Shown one piece after another: positions 1-13,996 of a DNA stretch of 64,000 nucleotides. The notes beneath the pieces were generated by a model. That model was not told where the DNA came from, did no database searches, and saw nothing but the letters and a program-made list of their open reading frames with translations. A program made the translations under genes and the position numbers. The stretch's first letter is position 1; every line of letters starts with the position of its first letter. The stretch lies in contig CM042087.1 of the NCBI GenBank assembly GCA_023512835.1, positions 44,200,017 through 44,264,016 of the forward strand, given 5' to 3'. The stretch comes from Taxillus chinensis (lineage: Eukaryota > Streptophyta > Magnoliopsida > Santalales > Loranthaceae).

Positions 1-362
1 TATGAGATCATTATTAAGCAAGCTGTTGACCGAGAAACTCTTCGATCTGCCAATATTTCAGCTTGTTAAAGGAAATTTTAGATATATTGAACCATAATTG
101 AGACCTGTCCATATTCCTTTACAAAAATTAAATGCAAAACTATAACATTGAAAAGATATTATCTAGTTTTATGTTGCCAAAGTCCCCACCCGTAAGTGCT
201 ATATCAACTACCCGTGCTGCTATCTCTGGAACCATGGTTGTTGATGATTTATATTTTGATGTCTTCATGCCTTAATATGAGTGTATCACCTTATAAGAAT
301 CATTTTGATGTCTTTATGCTTTCAAATGAAAATTCTTATGCACTATTACATTGGTGTTCTAG
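1..362 (+). other. VPS15 intron (partial)
   Basis: No coding similarity is visible here. The stretch ends in the acceptor TTCTAG just before the exon at 363. It contains a short imperfect duplication of an ATTTTGATGTCTTCATGC-like segment at about 255-275 and 302-322. The preceding VPS15 exon is not in the window. Confidence 0.7.
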
Positions 363-3300
363 GTGTGTAATTGCAGAGCTTTTTCTAGAGGGTCAGCCAT
401 TGTTTGAGCTATCCCAGTTACTTGCTTATCGTAGAGGGCAGTATGATCCTAGTCAACATCTTGAGAAGGTTCTCTCTGTCTTTGTCTTGTTATGCGTTAG
501 TTTTTCCCATTATTTGTTTTTCCATAAGGAATGAAAAGAAAGCACCAGTTGATTTTTAAAGTATATGAATTTTTTTTACACTTTCAGCTGTGTAGCTTTG
601 TGTTTCTTGTATAACTTCCAATGTAGTGACTTCATTTGCTTTTTTTCTTGCATTTGGTAGACACCAAAGTTCTGTCTTTTCCCTTGCCCTTATAGTTCCT
701 TTACCTTGGTTTATGCAGTTGTGTAAATAAATGATTCTGAGTGCTTACTTTTTTCCTAGCATTCATGATTAATGTCATTTTCAATTTTGGTAATGAGAGT
801 GATAGTTGGAATTTCCCATTGGTGCAGATTCGAGATTCTGGAATCCGCAAGATGATTCTTCACATGATCCAGCTGGATCCAAAGCTACGGCTTTCAGCTG
901 AAAGCTACCTGCAGAGCTATGCAGTTGTGGTGTTTCCGAGTTACTTCTCACCATTTCTGCATAATTTTTATTCGTGCTTGAATCCGCTTGATTCTGATAC
1001 AAGGGTGAGATATCCTAGTTCAATAGCTAACATTCTAAAATGTGGGGTCTCATAGCATACATACTACTACATAAATTTTGCTGTAGGTTGTGGTTTGCCA
1101 GAGTGCTTTTCATGAGATCTATAAGCAAATGATAAATTGTATACCAAGCGAAGAAATGAACTCTAGTATGACCACATCTTCAATCGCCATAAGTTGCAAA
1201 TCATCGCAAGCAATTGATGTAAAACAGAAGCTGAAGTCAACAAGGGACTCTTTTAGGAAAAGAGAGGAGTTAGGGAAAGGAATTAAATCTGATCAGTTCA
1301 AACTTCTTGGTGATATCAGTACTCTACTCAAAGATGTTAAACATAGTAACCATCATCCTGGTGCAAGTTCAGGAGAAGCTCTTGACCCTGCCCTTCTGAA
1401 AAAAACCAGAAAACGTGGTATGCAATTTTCCAGTGAATTGCTACAAACCATGCCCAACGCTTTTAATGGCAATGAGCATTCGCTCCTGAAAAAGATTACA
1501 ATGAACAATTTGAGCACATTAATGTCTGAATATGACCGCCACTCAGATACATTTGGGATACCTTTCTTACCTTTACCCCAGGATAATATGAGTTGTGAAG
1601 GTATGGTTCTGATTGCCTCCCTGCTTTGTTCCTGTATCCGCAATGTAAAGTTGCCTCATCTGAGGAGAGGAGCGATACTTCTTCTAAAGTCGTCCTCTTT
1701 ATATATTGATGATGAAGATCGTTTGCAGCGTGTACTTCCTTATGTGATTGCGATGCTTTCTGATTCAGCTGCAATTGTGCGGTGTGCTGCCATAGAAGCC
1801 TTGTGTGATATTCTGCCATTAGTCCGAGATTTCTCTCCTAGTGATGCTAAAATCTTTTCAGAGTACATTCTTCCTATGCTGTCTATGCTACCTGATGATC
1901 CAGAGGAAACTGTGAGGATATGCTATGCCAGCAATATTTCCAAGCTTGCACTCACTTCTTATGGTTTTTTTATTCACTCTGTAAGCTTGAGTGATGCAGG
2001 GGTTCTCGATGAAACAAACTTGCCTCAGAAGTCGTCTGCGTTATCCAACATGACATCTGGGCACTCCAAGAGAGTGAACAACGAAGCACAACTTGCACAG
2101 TTGAGGAAGTCCATACATGAGGTAGTCCAAGAACTTGTAATGGGCCCAAAGCAAACTCCAAACATCAGAAGAGCACTCCTGCAGGATATTTGCAATCTCT
2201 GCTACTTTTATGGGCGGAGACATAGTAATGACTTTCTATTACCCATCCTCCCTGCATTTCTCAACGATCAGGATGAGCAGCTTCGAGCTATTTTCTATGG
2301 GCAGATTGTTTATGTTTGTTTCTTTGTGGGCCAGAGAAGTGTGGAAGAATATCTCTTGCCTTACATTGAACAGGCTTTAACTGATGCAACGGAGGCAGTC
2401 ATCGTTAATGCATTGGATTGTTTAACAGTTCTGTGCAGAAATAGTTTATTGAGGAAGAAGATACTTGTAGAAATGATTGAGCGTGCCTTTCCATTGGTAT
2501 GCTATCCCAGCCAATGGGTAAGAAGATCAACGGTTGCATTCATTGCAGCCAGTAGTGAAAGTTTAGGTCCAGTAGATTCATATGTTTTCGTTGCCCCAGT
2601 TATTCACCCTTTTCTGCGCCGTCAGCCAGCTTCTCTAGCGTCAGAGAATGCTCTGCTTTCATGTCTAAATCCTCCAGTATCAAGACAACAATTTTACCAA
2701 CTCTTAGAAAAGGCCCGGAGCTCAGATATGTTAGAGAGACAAAGAAAGATATGGTACAATCCGTCTGTGGAGTCCAAGCAATGGGAATTTATGGGCTCAC
2801 TAAAGCCTGAGGCCGAGGAGTTGCATTCATTGGAGGCCTGGCCGGACAAGTTACATGATCTTCAGGGTCAGAAAACTTTTTGCACTGCAACAGAGCAGCT
2901 GGATTCAAATAAATATGATGATAATGAGACTAAATTGAGGGCCACGGTACGCTTTTTGAGTAATTCTCATACTGATCCCAGATGGTCAGAGAAGGTACAG
3001 CTTTCTGGCTCGATGCCTCGACAAACCAGTGGTCTGAACAGCTATATTGGTGATAGGTCATCAGAAGGCATACCTTTGTACTCCTTTAGCATTGACAAGC
3101 GAACAGCTGGAACTATAGCTGCAGGATCTAATACTTCTATGCGGCTGAACTCACTGGGAATCAGTTCATCATCCATGCCTTGGATGGACCCCGTAAATAA
3201 ACCATTTAGCTTGGCTAGTTCGGTCCCAGCACCTAAGCTTGTTTCTGGTTCATTTAGCATCAGTAGTGGTTCTAAACAATTTTACAGAGTGGTACATGAG

Positions 3301-5798
3301 CCAGAAGGAAGGGATAGTGATCAGACTGCTTATGTCAACAGTAAGATTCAGGAGATGGGAATCTCCAGCTTGAGTAAAGGAAGTTCTGTTACTGCAGAAA
3401 ATGCTCCCCCTCCAAAGGATGTGACAGGAGTCCCATCTTTTGCTCGAACATCAATGGGGCCAGATTCGGGGTGGAGGCCTCGTGGTGTGTTGGTTGCACA
3501 CCTTCAGGAACATTGTTCTGCTGTTAATGACATTGCCATTTCAACCGATCATAGTTTTTTTGTAAGTGCATCTGATGACTCCACCATCAAGGTGTGGGAT
3601 TCCAGAAAGCTGGAAAAGGATATCTCGTTCAGATCAAGACTGACTTATTCTCTGGGGGAAAGCCGGGCACTGTGCACCACAATGCTTCAGAACTCCACTC
3701 AAGTTGTTGTTGGGGCATGTGATGGTACGATACATTTTTTTTCAGTTGATTACATCTCCCGAGGGCTTGGAAATGTTGTTGAGAAGTACTCAGGTATAGC
3801 TGACATTAAAAGAAAGGATGTTGGTGAAGGTGCCATAATGAACCTATTGAATTACTCTGCCGATGCCTCCGCTGGTCCGCTGGTGATGTACAGCACCAAA
3901 AATTGTGGGATCCATCTATGGGATATACGAACAAACTCAAATGCATGGACGCTGAAATCGGTTCCTGAGGAGGGCTATGTATCATCTCTGGTAACAGGTC
4001 CTTGTGGGAATTGGTTTGTGTCAGGGTCTTCAAGGGGTACTCTTGCCCTTTGGGATCTTAGGTTCCTTGTACCCGTTAACTCATGGACAAATCCTGTTCC
4101 TTGTCCCATAGAAAAACTTTGTCTTTTTGTTCCTCCACCAGATGTTTCTGTATCTAACATTGCAAGGCCCTTGGTTTATGTTGCTGCTGGTTGTAATGAG
4201 GTTTCTCTCTGGAATGCTGAGAATTGGAGTTGCCACCAGGTTTGTGGAAATCGTGGAAGTTAGTTTTGTTTGCATTATATTAAATTAAAATCCCCACAGC
4301 CTTTTAGGTGAGTAAGAAACAGCTGTGTAGGTGTGCCAATGTCATCAATGCCATCTAAAATGTGACGAGGCAATAATGATTGCTAAAAAGCAATGAAGCA
4401 CAGATTGGGACTTGGGAGGGTGGTTATGAATAAATTCTGCATGAATGAAGTCATTTGTTGAGCTTTTTTATTGCTTGAGTTATGAGCACCTATTTCAGAG
4501 AGGTAGACTATGAGACTAATTGGGTCAAATAGCATATTATATCTAGTTTTTGAAGTAAATGCAAAATACATAATCTATTGGTAGAAAGGTTTCTTCAGAT
4601 TCGATTGATATTAATCAGGGCCTCAGCCTAGCTGGCACGAAAACACTTTGCTTTACTCATTCTATCTAGAATATATTATTGTGGGGACCGGGATCCTTAA
4701 GAAATTTGACTGCTTTTCTACTTCTGTTTGCAGGTATTTCGAGTCACAAATAATGACAGTGATGCAGAAGTGTCTGGTCTGCCTTGGGCATTGTCAAGGC
4801 CTTCGAATAGGCCAAATTTGAAGGCAGCTCCAAGACAAAATGTAAATATTAAGTACAAAGTAACCGAACTTAATGAGCCTGCCTCTCGTCTTCCTGGTAT
4901 TCGTACATTGCTTTCCTTGCCCGGGGGGAATCTATTGACTGGTGGTACTGATTTGAAGATACGGTGCTGGGACCATTACAGGTTTGGTTTTGGATTCACC
5001 AGCTTTTGTTCTGGTTACATCGCTTGCAGTATGTACTCTGCATTTTTAATCTACTGGTTTTCCCTTCATGTATTGCAGTCCTGACAGGAGTTATTGTATT
5101 TGTGGTCCATCCATAAAGGGAGTAGAAAATGATGATTTCTACATAACACAATCTAGCTTTGGGGTGCAAATCGTGCAGGTATGTCTGATAATCTGCAAAA
5201 GAGCTTCCATTTGTCTCTGCTTTTAATAGATGCTAAAAAAAATCCTTTCAGTCAAGGTGTGTTCATCTACTGTCTGACATGAGAACTGGGGTGTCCATTC
5301 TGGGTTCAAGTTCAACTACTTGGATGCCTAGATGTTTGACACGGGCAAATTTTGACAAAATTCAGCAGGTTCTAATATCTATAAGCCGTTTGTGTAATGA
5401 ATACGCGGGAATTTTTCTTCTTCTTTTAAAAGATTCAAGTGGTAAATTTTGACAATTGCTCGACCGGAGACTGAACGCTTTCAAAACTTGTGGCTCCCTC
5501 TTTGGCCTCAATCTGTTTCTTGTTTGTGTACTCACCCTTGAACTAGAATGATACTATATTAATGTAGATGTTAGATGTAGCGTTTTGTGCTAAAACCTTC
5601 AAAACGTGTTGTTCCAAACAGGAAAAGAATAGGCGTCGTCAGGCAACCAAGTTGGCGGCAAAGACGGTTCTTGCAGCTGCCGCCTCGGATGTTGCTGGTT
5701 GCCATCGTGACTCTGTCCTTGCTTTAGCAGCCGTGAAGTTGAACCAGAGAGTCTTGATTTCCAGCAGTAGAGATGGGGCTATCAAGGTTTGGAGGTAG
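363..5798 (+). CDS. VPS15: VPS15 / PI3K regulatory subunit 4, 3' part (5' end outside window)
   Basis: Pseudokinase scaffold of the class III PI3-kinase (VPS34) complex, acting in autophagy and endosomal sorting. Exons seen with GT..AG borders and matching phases: 363-468, 828-1004, 1087-4239, 4734-4981, 5079-5178 and 5622-5798 (TAG stop). They encode about 1,319 residues. The first two exons carry the end of the kinase C-lobe ([20 protein letters not shown], then the [13 protein letters not shown] helix). The 3.15-kb exon carries the HEAT repeats (about 1600-2650), a Ser-rich linker, and the first WD40 blades from about 3480 ([27 protein letters not shown]). The last exon ends in the final blade, [12 protein letters not shown]. 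Plant VPS15 is about 1,500 residues, so roughly 200 N-terminal residues lie upstream of the window. An open 39-codon segment at 5252-5368 could be an additional exon. Identification is firm; the exact terminal exon chain is inferred. Confidence 0.95.
5252..5368 (+). other. Candidate in-frame cassette exon of VPS15
   Basis: A 117-nt segment (39 codons, no stop) sits in the last VPS15 intron. It follows a TTTCAG acceptor and precedes a CAGCAG|GT donor, and it preserves phase 0 on both sides. Known plant VPS15 proteins, as I recall them, join the flanking exons directly (VQ then E-K/R rich), so this is either optional or a chance opening. Confidence 0.35.
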
Positions 5799-8700
5799 TG
5801 GACACGGCGTCTTGGAGCATACTGGTAAATTGCTGTACATACTGTACATCTCAGTCAAAACTGTACATGTACATGTGCTTTAAAAAAAAAAAAAAAAGAG
5901 AGAGAAACAAGGTCGAGTCCCCAATCAGACCAATATTTATTTGACCTTGCATATTTGTACGGCAGGAATTAGGCTACTGGTAATATAGTGTAATGTTAAA
6001 GCGAATCTCTTATATAATCACCTCTCCATCATCATCATTCTTATTCTTATTCTTATCATCATCATCATCATCATCATCATTCTTATTCTTATTCTTATCA
6101 TCATCATCAATGATATGGTTCACGAATTGATTCACGAGCCCAATTTAGAACGTACCCAAAAGTTCGCGCTTCGCGAGAGGGCTGCCCGAGCTGTCTTTCC
6201 ACTTTTAAAAACCCAAAAGTCTGGCTTATTATTATTATCGTAACTGACGTATACCGGACGAAATATAGACCGTTTGCGGCGGACAAAATGTGGGGTTTGA
6301 AATTCCCAGATTTATTTAATATTAATCAAATAAAAAAAAATTCCATATTTATGTGAACAATAAATTAGTGAATAATAAATATGGTAATTTTTCATCACAA
6401 GGGGATTGGTTAAATTTAACGCTTGGTGCAGTCATCCTCATCCGGGTGCATCAGGAATTAATGTTAGATATTTAGGTAATTTATATGTAGATGGGTACAT
6501 TACTACATTATACAATATTTATTATTATTTTGTTTAAATCTATTTTTAAAAATTATCTAAGTTCCATCTTTGCCCAGATAGATATATCTATTTGGCGCTC
6601 CCTCCCTCAACAGTCCCCTTCGCCTCCCCAACACACGGTGCCGGCCGCTGCTACCTTGTTGGTGCAGATCATTAATTAGAAATGCAGGATAGTGTTGGTG
6701 TTTTTTGCAAGGTGCATGCGGAGGGAGATAGAGATGCAAGATGGTGGTGTAGTAATAGGGCTTGTGTTTTCTCGGGAGGAGAAATGGAATTATTTTGTAC
6801 GATTAGATTAAATTAAATTAAACCCCGATGATTGATTTTGATTTTAATTATTTAAAAATAATTGCTCACAATTTATTTTTAAATTATAATTTAATATAAA
6901 CTCTAATAAATTTTAAAAATAAAATTCAGAAATTAAAACTCAACCTTTATTTCACTATAAAGAAAATTTTGAATGCTACAAACGTGTGCACGGGTGGGCC
7001 AAATGTCCAACAATTTTTTTCATAAAAGTGGTTGGCTATTGCAACATTTGTTCACGAGCACACGTGTTATGCAAAAACCATTTTAATGTTAGAAAAAGGA
7101 AGATGGTTTATGGAGTATGGACTAGTTAGCAATTTATGACAATAATTAGGAGAATGACAAAATCAACTTGATATCTAAATTTAACCCGATCCGTTGTAGC
7201 CAATTAATCCCTTAGAGGGAAGAGATTGGATTAAAAGTTATTTGCCATTTTCATAATTCAGTATAATAAAACAATTCATTTCCATCGGGTGAGAGTCACT
7301 AGGTTGATGCAAGGAGCAAAATGAAACGTTATAAAATTAATTCGTTAGGTTAATTAAAAAATATTTTAGAATTAGTTCGGAGGCCAAGATTGAATTTAAT
7401 AAAACTCGAATTAAATTTCAAAATTAAATGTTATAAAATTATGAGATGAGATGAAAGGACAAATCAAACTAATGTAAATGAGAAAAAAAAATCATTTTAA
7501 AATCAAAACTGTCACGCGGAATTAAACTGTTAATAATCAATCACAGATTAGTTTGATCGCTCGCAGCCGCAGGGTTCACCAGCTCTTCCACGGTTCTTTT
7601 TCTAAAAAGAAGGAAAAAGTAGGAAAATGTCTAGCTGGCCCCACACCCACTCTGTGGGCGGCTGGCTGGCAATATAGTTTGGATGGACGGCCCAGATTGA
7701 AGGGTGGTGGCATGTGCGGTATTCTACAAAACAGGAGCCACGCTCACGGGTAGCAGCAGTAGTAGTACCTGACCTCCGCACAGGCGCAAACACCTGACCA
7801 CCCAGCCCGTAGCCACCAGACACGTGGAAGCAGTCGTAGGTAACACAATGGCCACACACCCTAGGAATAAATGTATTCATATATAATAACAACAAACGCA
7901 ACCGTGGGAGTGAAGGTGGGGGGGGGCTGTTCTGTCCTCCTACGCCTCCTGTCCTTTTGTTTTGTTTTGTTTTGTTTGCCTGTGACCCAAAAGGCCAAAA
8001 AGGTCTTACATTTGCCCATTGTTGAATGTTGAGGCAAACATAAACTGAGCTCGCCTTCAATCATTTTTGCTTCAATAATCTATATTGTAACGTAGGTGAT
8101 GATTGATATATTAGCCTTAATTTTAAAGTGTTTGAAGTAATTTTAAATTTTAAGAATAAATTATTTAATAATTAGCTGATATCAATGTGGCCAATAATAA
8201 AATAAAGATGAAAACTGAAATTTGTTATCACAGATAAATAAAAAAAATCATATTTCATCAAAGGCTTGTGGGGTCATAGATGATTAAAACTCCATCTTAT
8301 TTGTGTTGGGTCTTTGGGACAAGGTTGTTATTATAGATTGATTTATGTTGAGAAATTTTGAACAAGTTAACATGGCTCCTAATCCGTGAATAGGGCAACT
8401 AATAGGTTCCTTAAATGATGTGTTTGTCGGCCGGCCGGGTCTAATGGACATAAATTTGAACTTATTTAGAAGTATAAAGTATGACGGGGTTTACCAAGTC
8501 TATATTACATTTGATATAAATAACTTTTAAAATGAAAAACAAATACCCATTCTTATAAAATAAATAAGTAAATAAATTTTTTACTACATTAATATGATTT
8601 ACAATATTTTTATCTTTTGAGTCTCCAACATTAATATATATATTGGTTTTGCTAGTATACTATACTATTAATTAAATACTAAGAATAGTGTGTTCGGTTT

Positions 8701-9187
8701 TTAAATTATAATATAATTTAAATTTAAGTTTTGTAAAATTAAGTTTTAGTTTAATATCAAAATCATGCTTTTGTTTGATTTTGAGCTACATTAGTTTCCT
8801 CTCTCTCCTCTCTTTTGCAAAACAAAGCGTTGTACATCATAACTTAATTTTTAAAAAATCAAAATAATTCAACTTAAACATATCAGATCAGACACACACA
8901 CTCATATAAATATATATTATATTTAAATTAAAAAAGAAAAAAGCAAAGCTGATTTGGGCTGATCGTAAGGCACGTTGATGCGGTTCCATACAAAGTCCTC
9001 ATGTGATACTTGTTGCCCTCCCTTTCAACGTACTTTATTGTCAGCACAAAAATACCCGTGACATCTTATTGATCCATCACTGTATCAACAAACCCATATA
9101 TAAACCACCCAAACCCCCCACTCTTGCGTCTGTGTGTCTGTCTTCCCATATGCTTCATACCACTTGTTCTCACTCGTTCCCCAAACA
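5799..9187. other. Intergenic region VPS15-PME
   Basis: No gene is supported. It holds an A-run after VPS15 (5881-5897) and a TCATCATC/ATTCTT low-complexity block at about 6022-6110. Very AT-rich DNA runs to about 7500, followed by a GC-richer island at 7550-8050 that includes a G-box (CACGTG, 7821-7826) and a TTTTG pentamer run near 7960. The last part is the presumed PME promoter. ORFs in the island on both strands have no recognisable products. Confidence 0.6.
6022..6110. repeat. TCA/ATTCTT compound microsatellite
   Basis: Alternating runs of TCATCA and TTCTTA units. The block ATTCTTATTCTTATTCTTATC followed by TCA repeats occurs twice, so the simple repeat itself is duplicated. Confidence 0.85.
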
Positions 9188-12100
9188 ATGTCACCACGAC
9201 AGGCATTGTTTTACCTTTTTGCTCTGCTCCTCCTCCTCCTCCTCTGTTCTCCCCGAACGCAATGCCACGCGAAATCGAATCGGCATCGGCGAAGCCACCG
9301 GCATCCCACCGGAGGTCAATTAACGGTGAACATGACGCAGGCCCAATTGTCGGAGGAGCAGTTCATGAGGTGGGTCTGGTTCGTGGGAAGCCTCCGCCAC
9401 TCGGTGTTCAAGGCCGCCAAAAACAAGATGTTCCCTTCCCACACCCTCACCGTCGACCACAACCCAGCGTACGGAGACTTCACCTCCATCCAAAGTGCCA
9501 TAGACTCTCTCCCTTCCATCAACCTCCTCAGAGTCGTCATCAAGGTCCATGCCGGAACCTACACGTGAGTGCCAATCCTAGCTACTTTTTTTCTCGACCA
9601 CGTCTTTCATGGATTGTCGTTATTATTATTATTTTTGTCTGTTTTCGATGTCAGACCGAAGCGTGCTTATTATTGTGAAGAAACTTGTCTTTTTCTCTTC
9701 AGATTCGATTCTGTTTTTGTTTTGTTTTTTTGTTTTTATTGGAATCGGAAATTGTGAAAATGTAATTGATTTTTCAGGGAGAAAGTGAGCATTCCTCCAT
9801 TGAAATCATTCATAACCATACAAGGAGCAGGGGCGGATAGAACGGTGGTTCAGTGGGGAGACACGGCTCAGACGATTGGGGCCCGAGGACAGCCCATTGG
9901 GACATTCAGCTCTGCTACTTTTGCAGTCAATTCCCCTTACTTCATTGCTAAGAACATCACATTCAAGGTAACCGACCTTTCTGGTGGTGTACTTGGGCCA
10001 CTTTGCACCCCAGCCTATTTTTAATTTTGGTCTTTGAAGCAGCGCGAGGGGAAGTGTGGCCATTAAAATAATATATTGACCATCTTTCTCTCTTTATGAT
10101 TGTGGGATACATGGCTGCAGCTTGCAGTTTGATTGAATGGTAAATGATTAGAACGATCATAGGTATCTCTACTTCTATATATGTTAAGTCTTTAGTTAGG
10201 AGTTACTTGTTTGCATAGTCACAATAATATTAGAACCTCGTTTTAGTGACTTAAGTCTTCACCCTTTTAAATTAAAATTCTCTATTTAGTCACCACCCTT
10301 TTCCTGCGTTGCTCTCAACCCACCACAAACAGCCTTTGTTTTTCCTCTCCCTATCTTCTTAGTTCTTACATTTCACAGCTTCTGTGCTACAGAACACGAC
10401 GCCAGTTCCACCAGCAGGGGCGGTCGGGAAGCAGGCGGTGGCGTTTAGGATATCAGCCGACACAGCAGCTTTTTTGGGGTGTAAATTTTTGGGGGCACAG
10501 GACACACTCTATGATCATTTTGGCAGGCATTACTACAAGGATTGCTACATTGAAGGCTCTGTAGACTTCATCTTTGGCAATGCTCTCTCCCTATTCGAGG
10601 TAATTGGCATCTCCATCGCCACTCATTTTTAACTTAATTAAAACAACACATTGCCAACTAATTTGATTGACGAAACGGAAAAGGGAAAGAAGGAACATGC
10701 ACTTTTTTGGAGGATCATGTACGTTGTAACCACTGGACATGACTGATGGAGCAGGTCCAGGTGGATGCTGACAAGGTCCTTCAAATAAAGAAATTTAAAA
10801 AAGGTACCCAAAAAAAACTAGGAAGGTTTTAACTTTAAGGGTGGTCTACTATAAATTGGGAAAAGTGGGTCATCATATTTAATCATTTAAAAATGGCCAC
10901 ACTAGGGCTTGGGAATCTAATATTAAGACTATCAATAAAATCCAAAAGATTGATTTCACGAGCACAGCATTTGTTAAACATGTGAACTAATGTCCTCTTT
11001 CCCACCCCTCCTTGACAAAGACAAATTGGAGCCTCTAACCAAAATGTTGGATGCTAAAAATTGATTGATTAATGGAGGTTCCATATTTAAGTGAATGCAG
11101 TATATATATATATTTATGTGATGCTAAATAATGTGATGATTGATGTGTGTGGCTCGGTTGGTGGGTCGCAGGGGTGTCACGTGCACGCTATAGCACCGGT
11201 GACGGGGGCGGTCACAGCCCAGGGAAGGAGCAGCCTGTTGGAGGACACGGGCTTCTCGTTTCTGAAATGTAAGGTCACGGGGTCAGGGGCTCTGTACCTT
11301 GGAAGGGCTTGGGGTCCCTTCTCTAGGGTTGTCTTTGCCTTCACTTACATGGACAATATCATCATCCCCAAGGGCTGGCATAATTGGGGCGATCCTACTC
11401 GTGAGGCGTAAGTTCTCTCCCTACATCAAAATGATGACATGTCAGAAACGATCTGATTTTGGTACAATAGTTTTGTTGATTTGGTTTTTTTTATTTTTAT
11501 TTTTAAGACAATCATTAAGTAATCTTATACCCAAAAGATTATATGGGAAAACCTTTATCATATAATTCATAATCTTTTTGGGATTTTTTAAAATCTCCTA
11601 TACGACCATTTTTTTTTTTAAAAGGAAAGTGCAGAAAGTGATTTTTTTTTCTTCCAAATATTTTGCACAATGGAACCAAGTACTTCCTAGTTCCTATAGT
11701 GATTAATCCAACTAATCACAATAATTTAATATTTTAAATTATCTTGCCAAGTACTTCACTGCCAAACACTACTTTCCCATCATATGTTGGAAGGCTTTTT
11801 GCCCCAGTGGGCCTAGGGGGCATGGGCGGTGCGCCGCTGCCGTCTCTCCTTGCCATTAGTCTTCTCTGCATGTGTTTTTGCATCTGTCCTTAGCCTGCAC
11901 TGCAGCAGCCCCATGCTCTACCTTTTACATTATTTAATTTCGAAAATTACCCATAAAAAATTACCTTGAGTAAATTATTAATTACTTTACAGCATATATA
12001 CAAGAGCAAAGTTTGGCATCTAATGGACAAAATGTAAAGTTCACTGAACAATATGCGAATTGTTAAACAAAGATACCCACCAAATCTCCGCTCTTGCTGG

Positions 12101-12431
12101 CCTTCTAGGTTCAGGTGTGTTGAACAAAGACACGGACACCACTCAATCGTACTCGGGTTTTGCTGGCATTCTAGGTTTAGCGTTATGGGTTTTCAAGTAG
12201 GGTCATGTGCTAGTCCATGGTTGTTGTTGTTGTTTGGGTATGTTTACGATTTTGTTTAATAAAATTTGTTTGCGCGGCAGGACTGTTTTTTATGGGCAAT
12301 ACAAGTGCACGGGACCAGGGGCCAGTTTTGCAGGGAGAGTGTCATGGGCCAGAGAGCTCACTGATGCAGAAGCCAAGCCTTTTATATCACTAAGCTTCAT
12401 TGATGGGTCTGAATGGATCAAGCTCGTGTGA
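9188..12431 (+). CDS. Pectinesterase (pectin methylesterase), group without PMEI pro-domain
   Basis: Secreted cell-wall enzyme that demethylesterifies homogalacturonan. Exons 9188-9564, 9778-9967, 10393-10599, 11172-11407 and 12281-12431 join in phase with GT..AG borders to give 386 residues. The start at 9188 puts a hydrophobic signal peptide ([12 protein letters not shown]) at the N-terminus; an in-frame ATG at 9134 would precede it and is less likely. There is no PMEI inhibitor pro-region; the catalytic beta-helix starts near residue 86. Hallmark motifs are present: GTYTE (123-127), QAVAF (203-207), QDTL (225-228, catalytic Asp226), DFIFG (247-251, catalytic Asp247) and LGRAW (301-305, Arg303). 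All predicted catalytic residues are intact, so the enzyme should be active. Length and N-terminal style resemble Arabidopsis PME53-type enzymes. Subfamily assignment is from memory. Confidence 0.95.
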
Positions 12432-13996
12432 AGAAAACCAACCTCAACCTCCTTCAAACAGTTCTCTCTTAACTATTGATCATCGCTGTAAAAAGAATCC
12501 CATTTATGTTCTCTTCTTCGGCCCAATATAGGCTCTTTTTTTATATACCCACAGCAACATGAGCTTTCTGCTGCAGATTACGGACTTATAGGAAATCACA
12601 CGTATCATTCATGCTTGGTCACTTTTGACATACACAAATCTTTCGTGTACATATTGGAGGTTTGCCATAATACAACAAAGGTTCCAACTTGCAAGGAGTT
12701 TTTCAAATGGCAGGGAGAAAATTACAGTACTGGAGCTTCTTTTCCTGGAACTCGCAACTGGTTCCAACATTAATGTACAAGTCACGCGTGTGTGCCTACT
12801 TGGGCCTATGAATAGCGACACCGATGTGTATCACGTGCGGTAGGTGGTTTGCTAGTTGGGCTACATTGGTCCCAAATAATCTTTAGTCCCAAAGAATTGA
12901 TTTCTCTAGCCCACTTGCAGATTTATGGAGTAGCAGCTGTTGCATGGCAGAATTGAAATGGCTTAAAGAAACTGTAGGTCACCATGTTAAATATAACTTT
13001 GCTTGAGGGAAGGTAGCCTTCAAATTACAAATAGATTTCATTTGTAATGTTGGTGGTTTCTTTTTTCCTAACCAGCGGAAATTCAAATGATCTTTAAACC
13101 TTAAAAAAACGAAAGCAAAATCTAATCCGTGGTATATGTATTTTTTTTACTAAATGAATCTAGTCAGTAGTAAACATATTAAACATGTACTTCGTAATAT
13201 TTATGAACAAGTATTAAATGGATGTAGGCAATTTGGGTGTAAGTAAAAATGCATAGTTTTTTTTATCACCAAATTTTTTGCCCCATATATTAAAAACAAC
13301 AAATAACGAAAAAAAATAATTAGAGAGAAAAAAACATAATCATATATGTATAATATATATTCAAAGTAAACTTTTATAAATAAAATTATTTTTATGTAAT
13401 ATATATTTATATTTATTAGTAGCTATTCTATAATATACAAACACAAATATATATATGTTTGTGTATATGTATAATTTAAACACTTTAAACCTCAATATGT
13501 ATGTAGTTACGTATTTAGACCACCAAAACAATATAGTTAAATATATTTATTTATTTATTATCTTTTTCCCCCAAAACTATGTCACTAAAAACATCGAAAA
13601 GACAAAAGGAAATGAAGCGTCCAAGCTAATCCTAGCAAAGGCAACCTAATAAATTTAGATTAAGATTCTATTTGCAAGTAGAAAATGAACTGTCTAAATC
13701 TTAGGTGTATGCTCAATTCAATTTTATGGATCGGATCTTTCAAAAGCTATCATTCTATTTCCTATAAGAGAAATATGTTGTACTTTGGATAATGTTAACA
13801 ATTTCATATTGTATGCAAAATGATATTTACAATAAAAGTATTCATTTACTTAAAAATCTTTATTTTTTCTCTTATGAATGGAAGTTATTTAACTTCCTAG
13901 CATAGCTTCACGAATGTTATTTAATAAGGGAAAACCAAAAATACAAAGGCAACAATAATGCCCCATGGCCCCCTTTTTTTAGAAGAAGATTGCACA

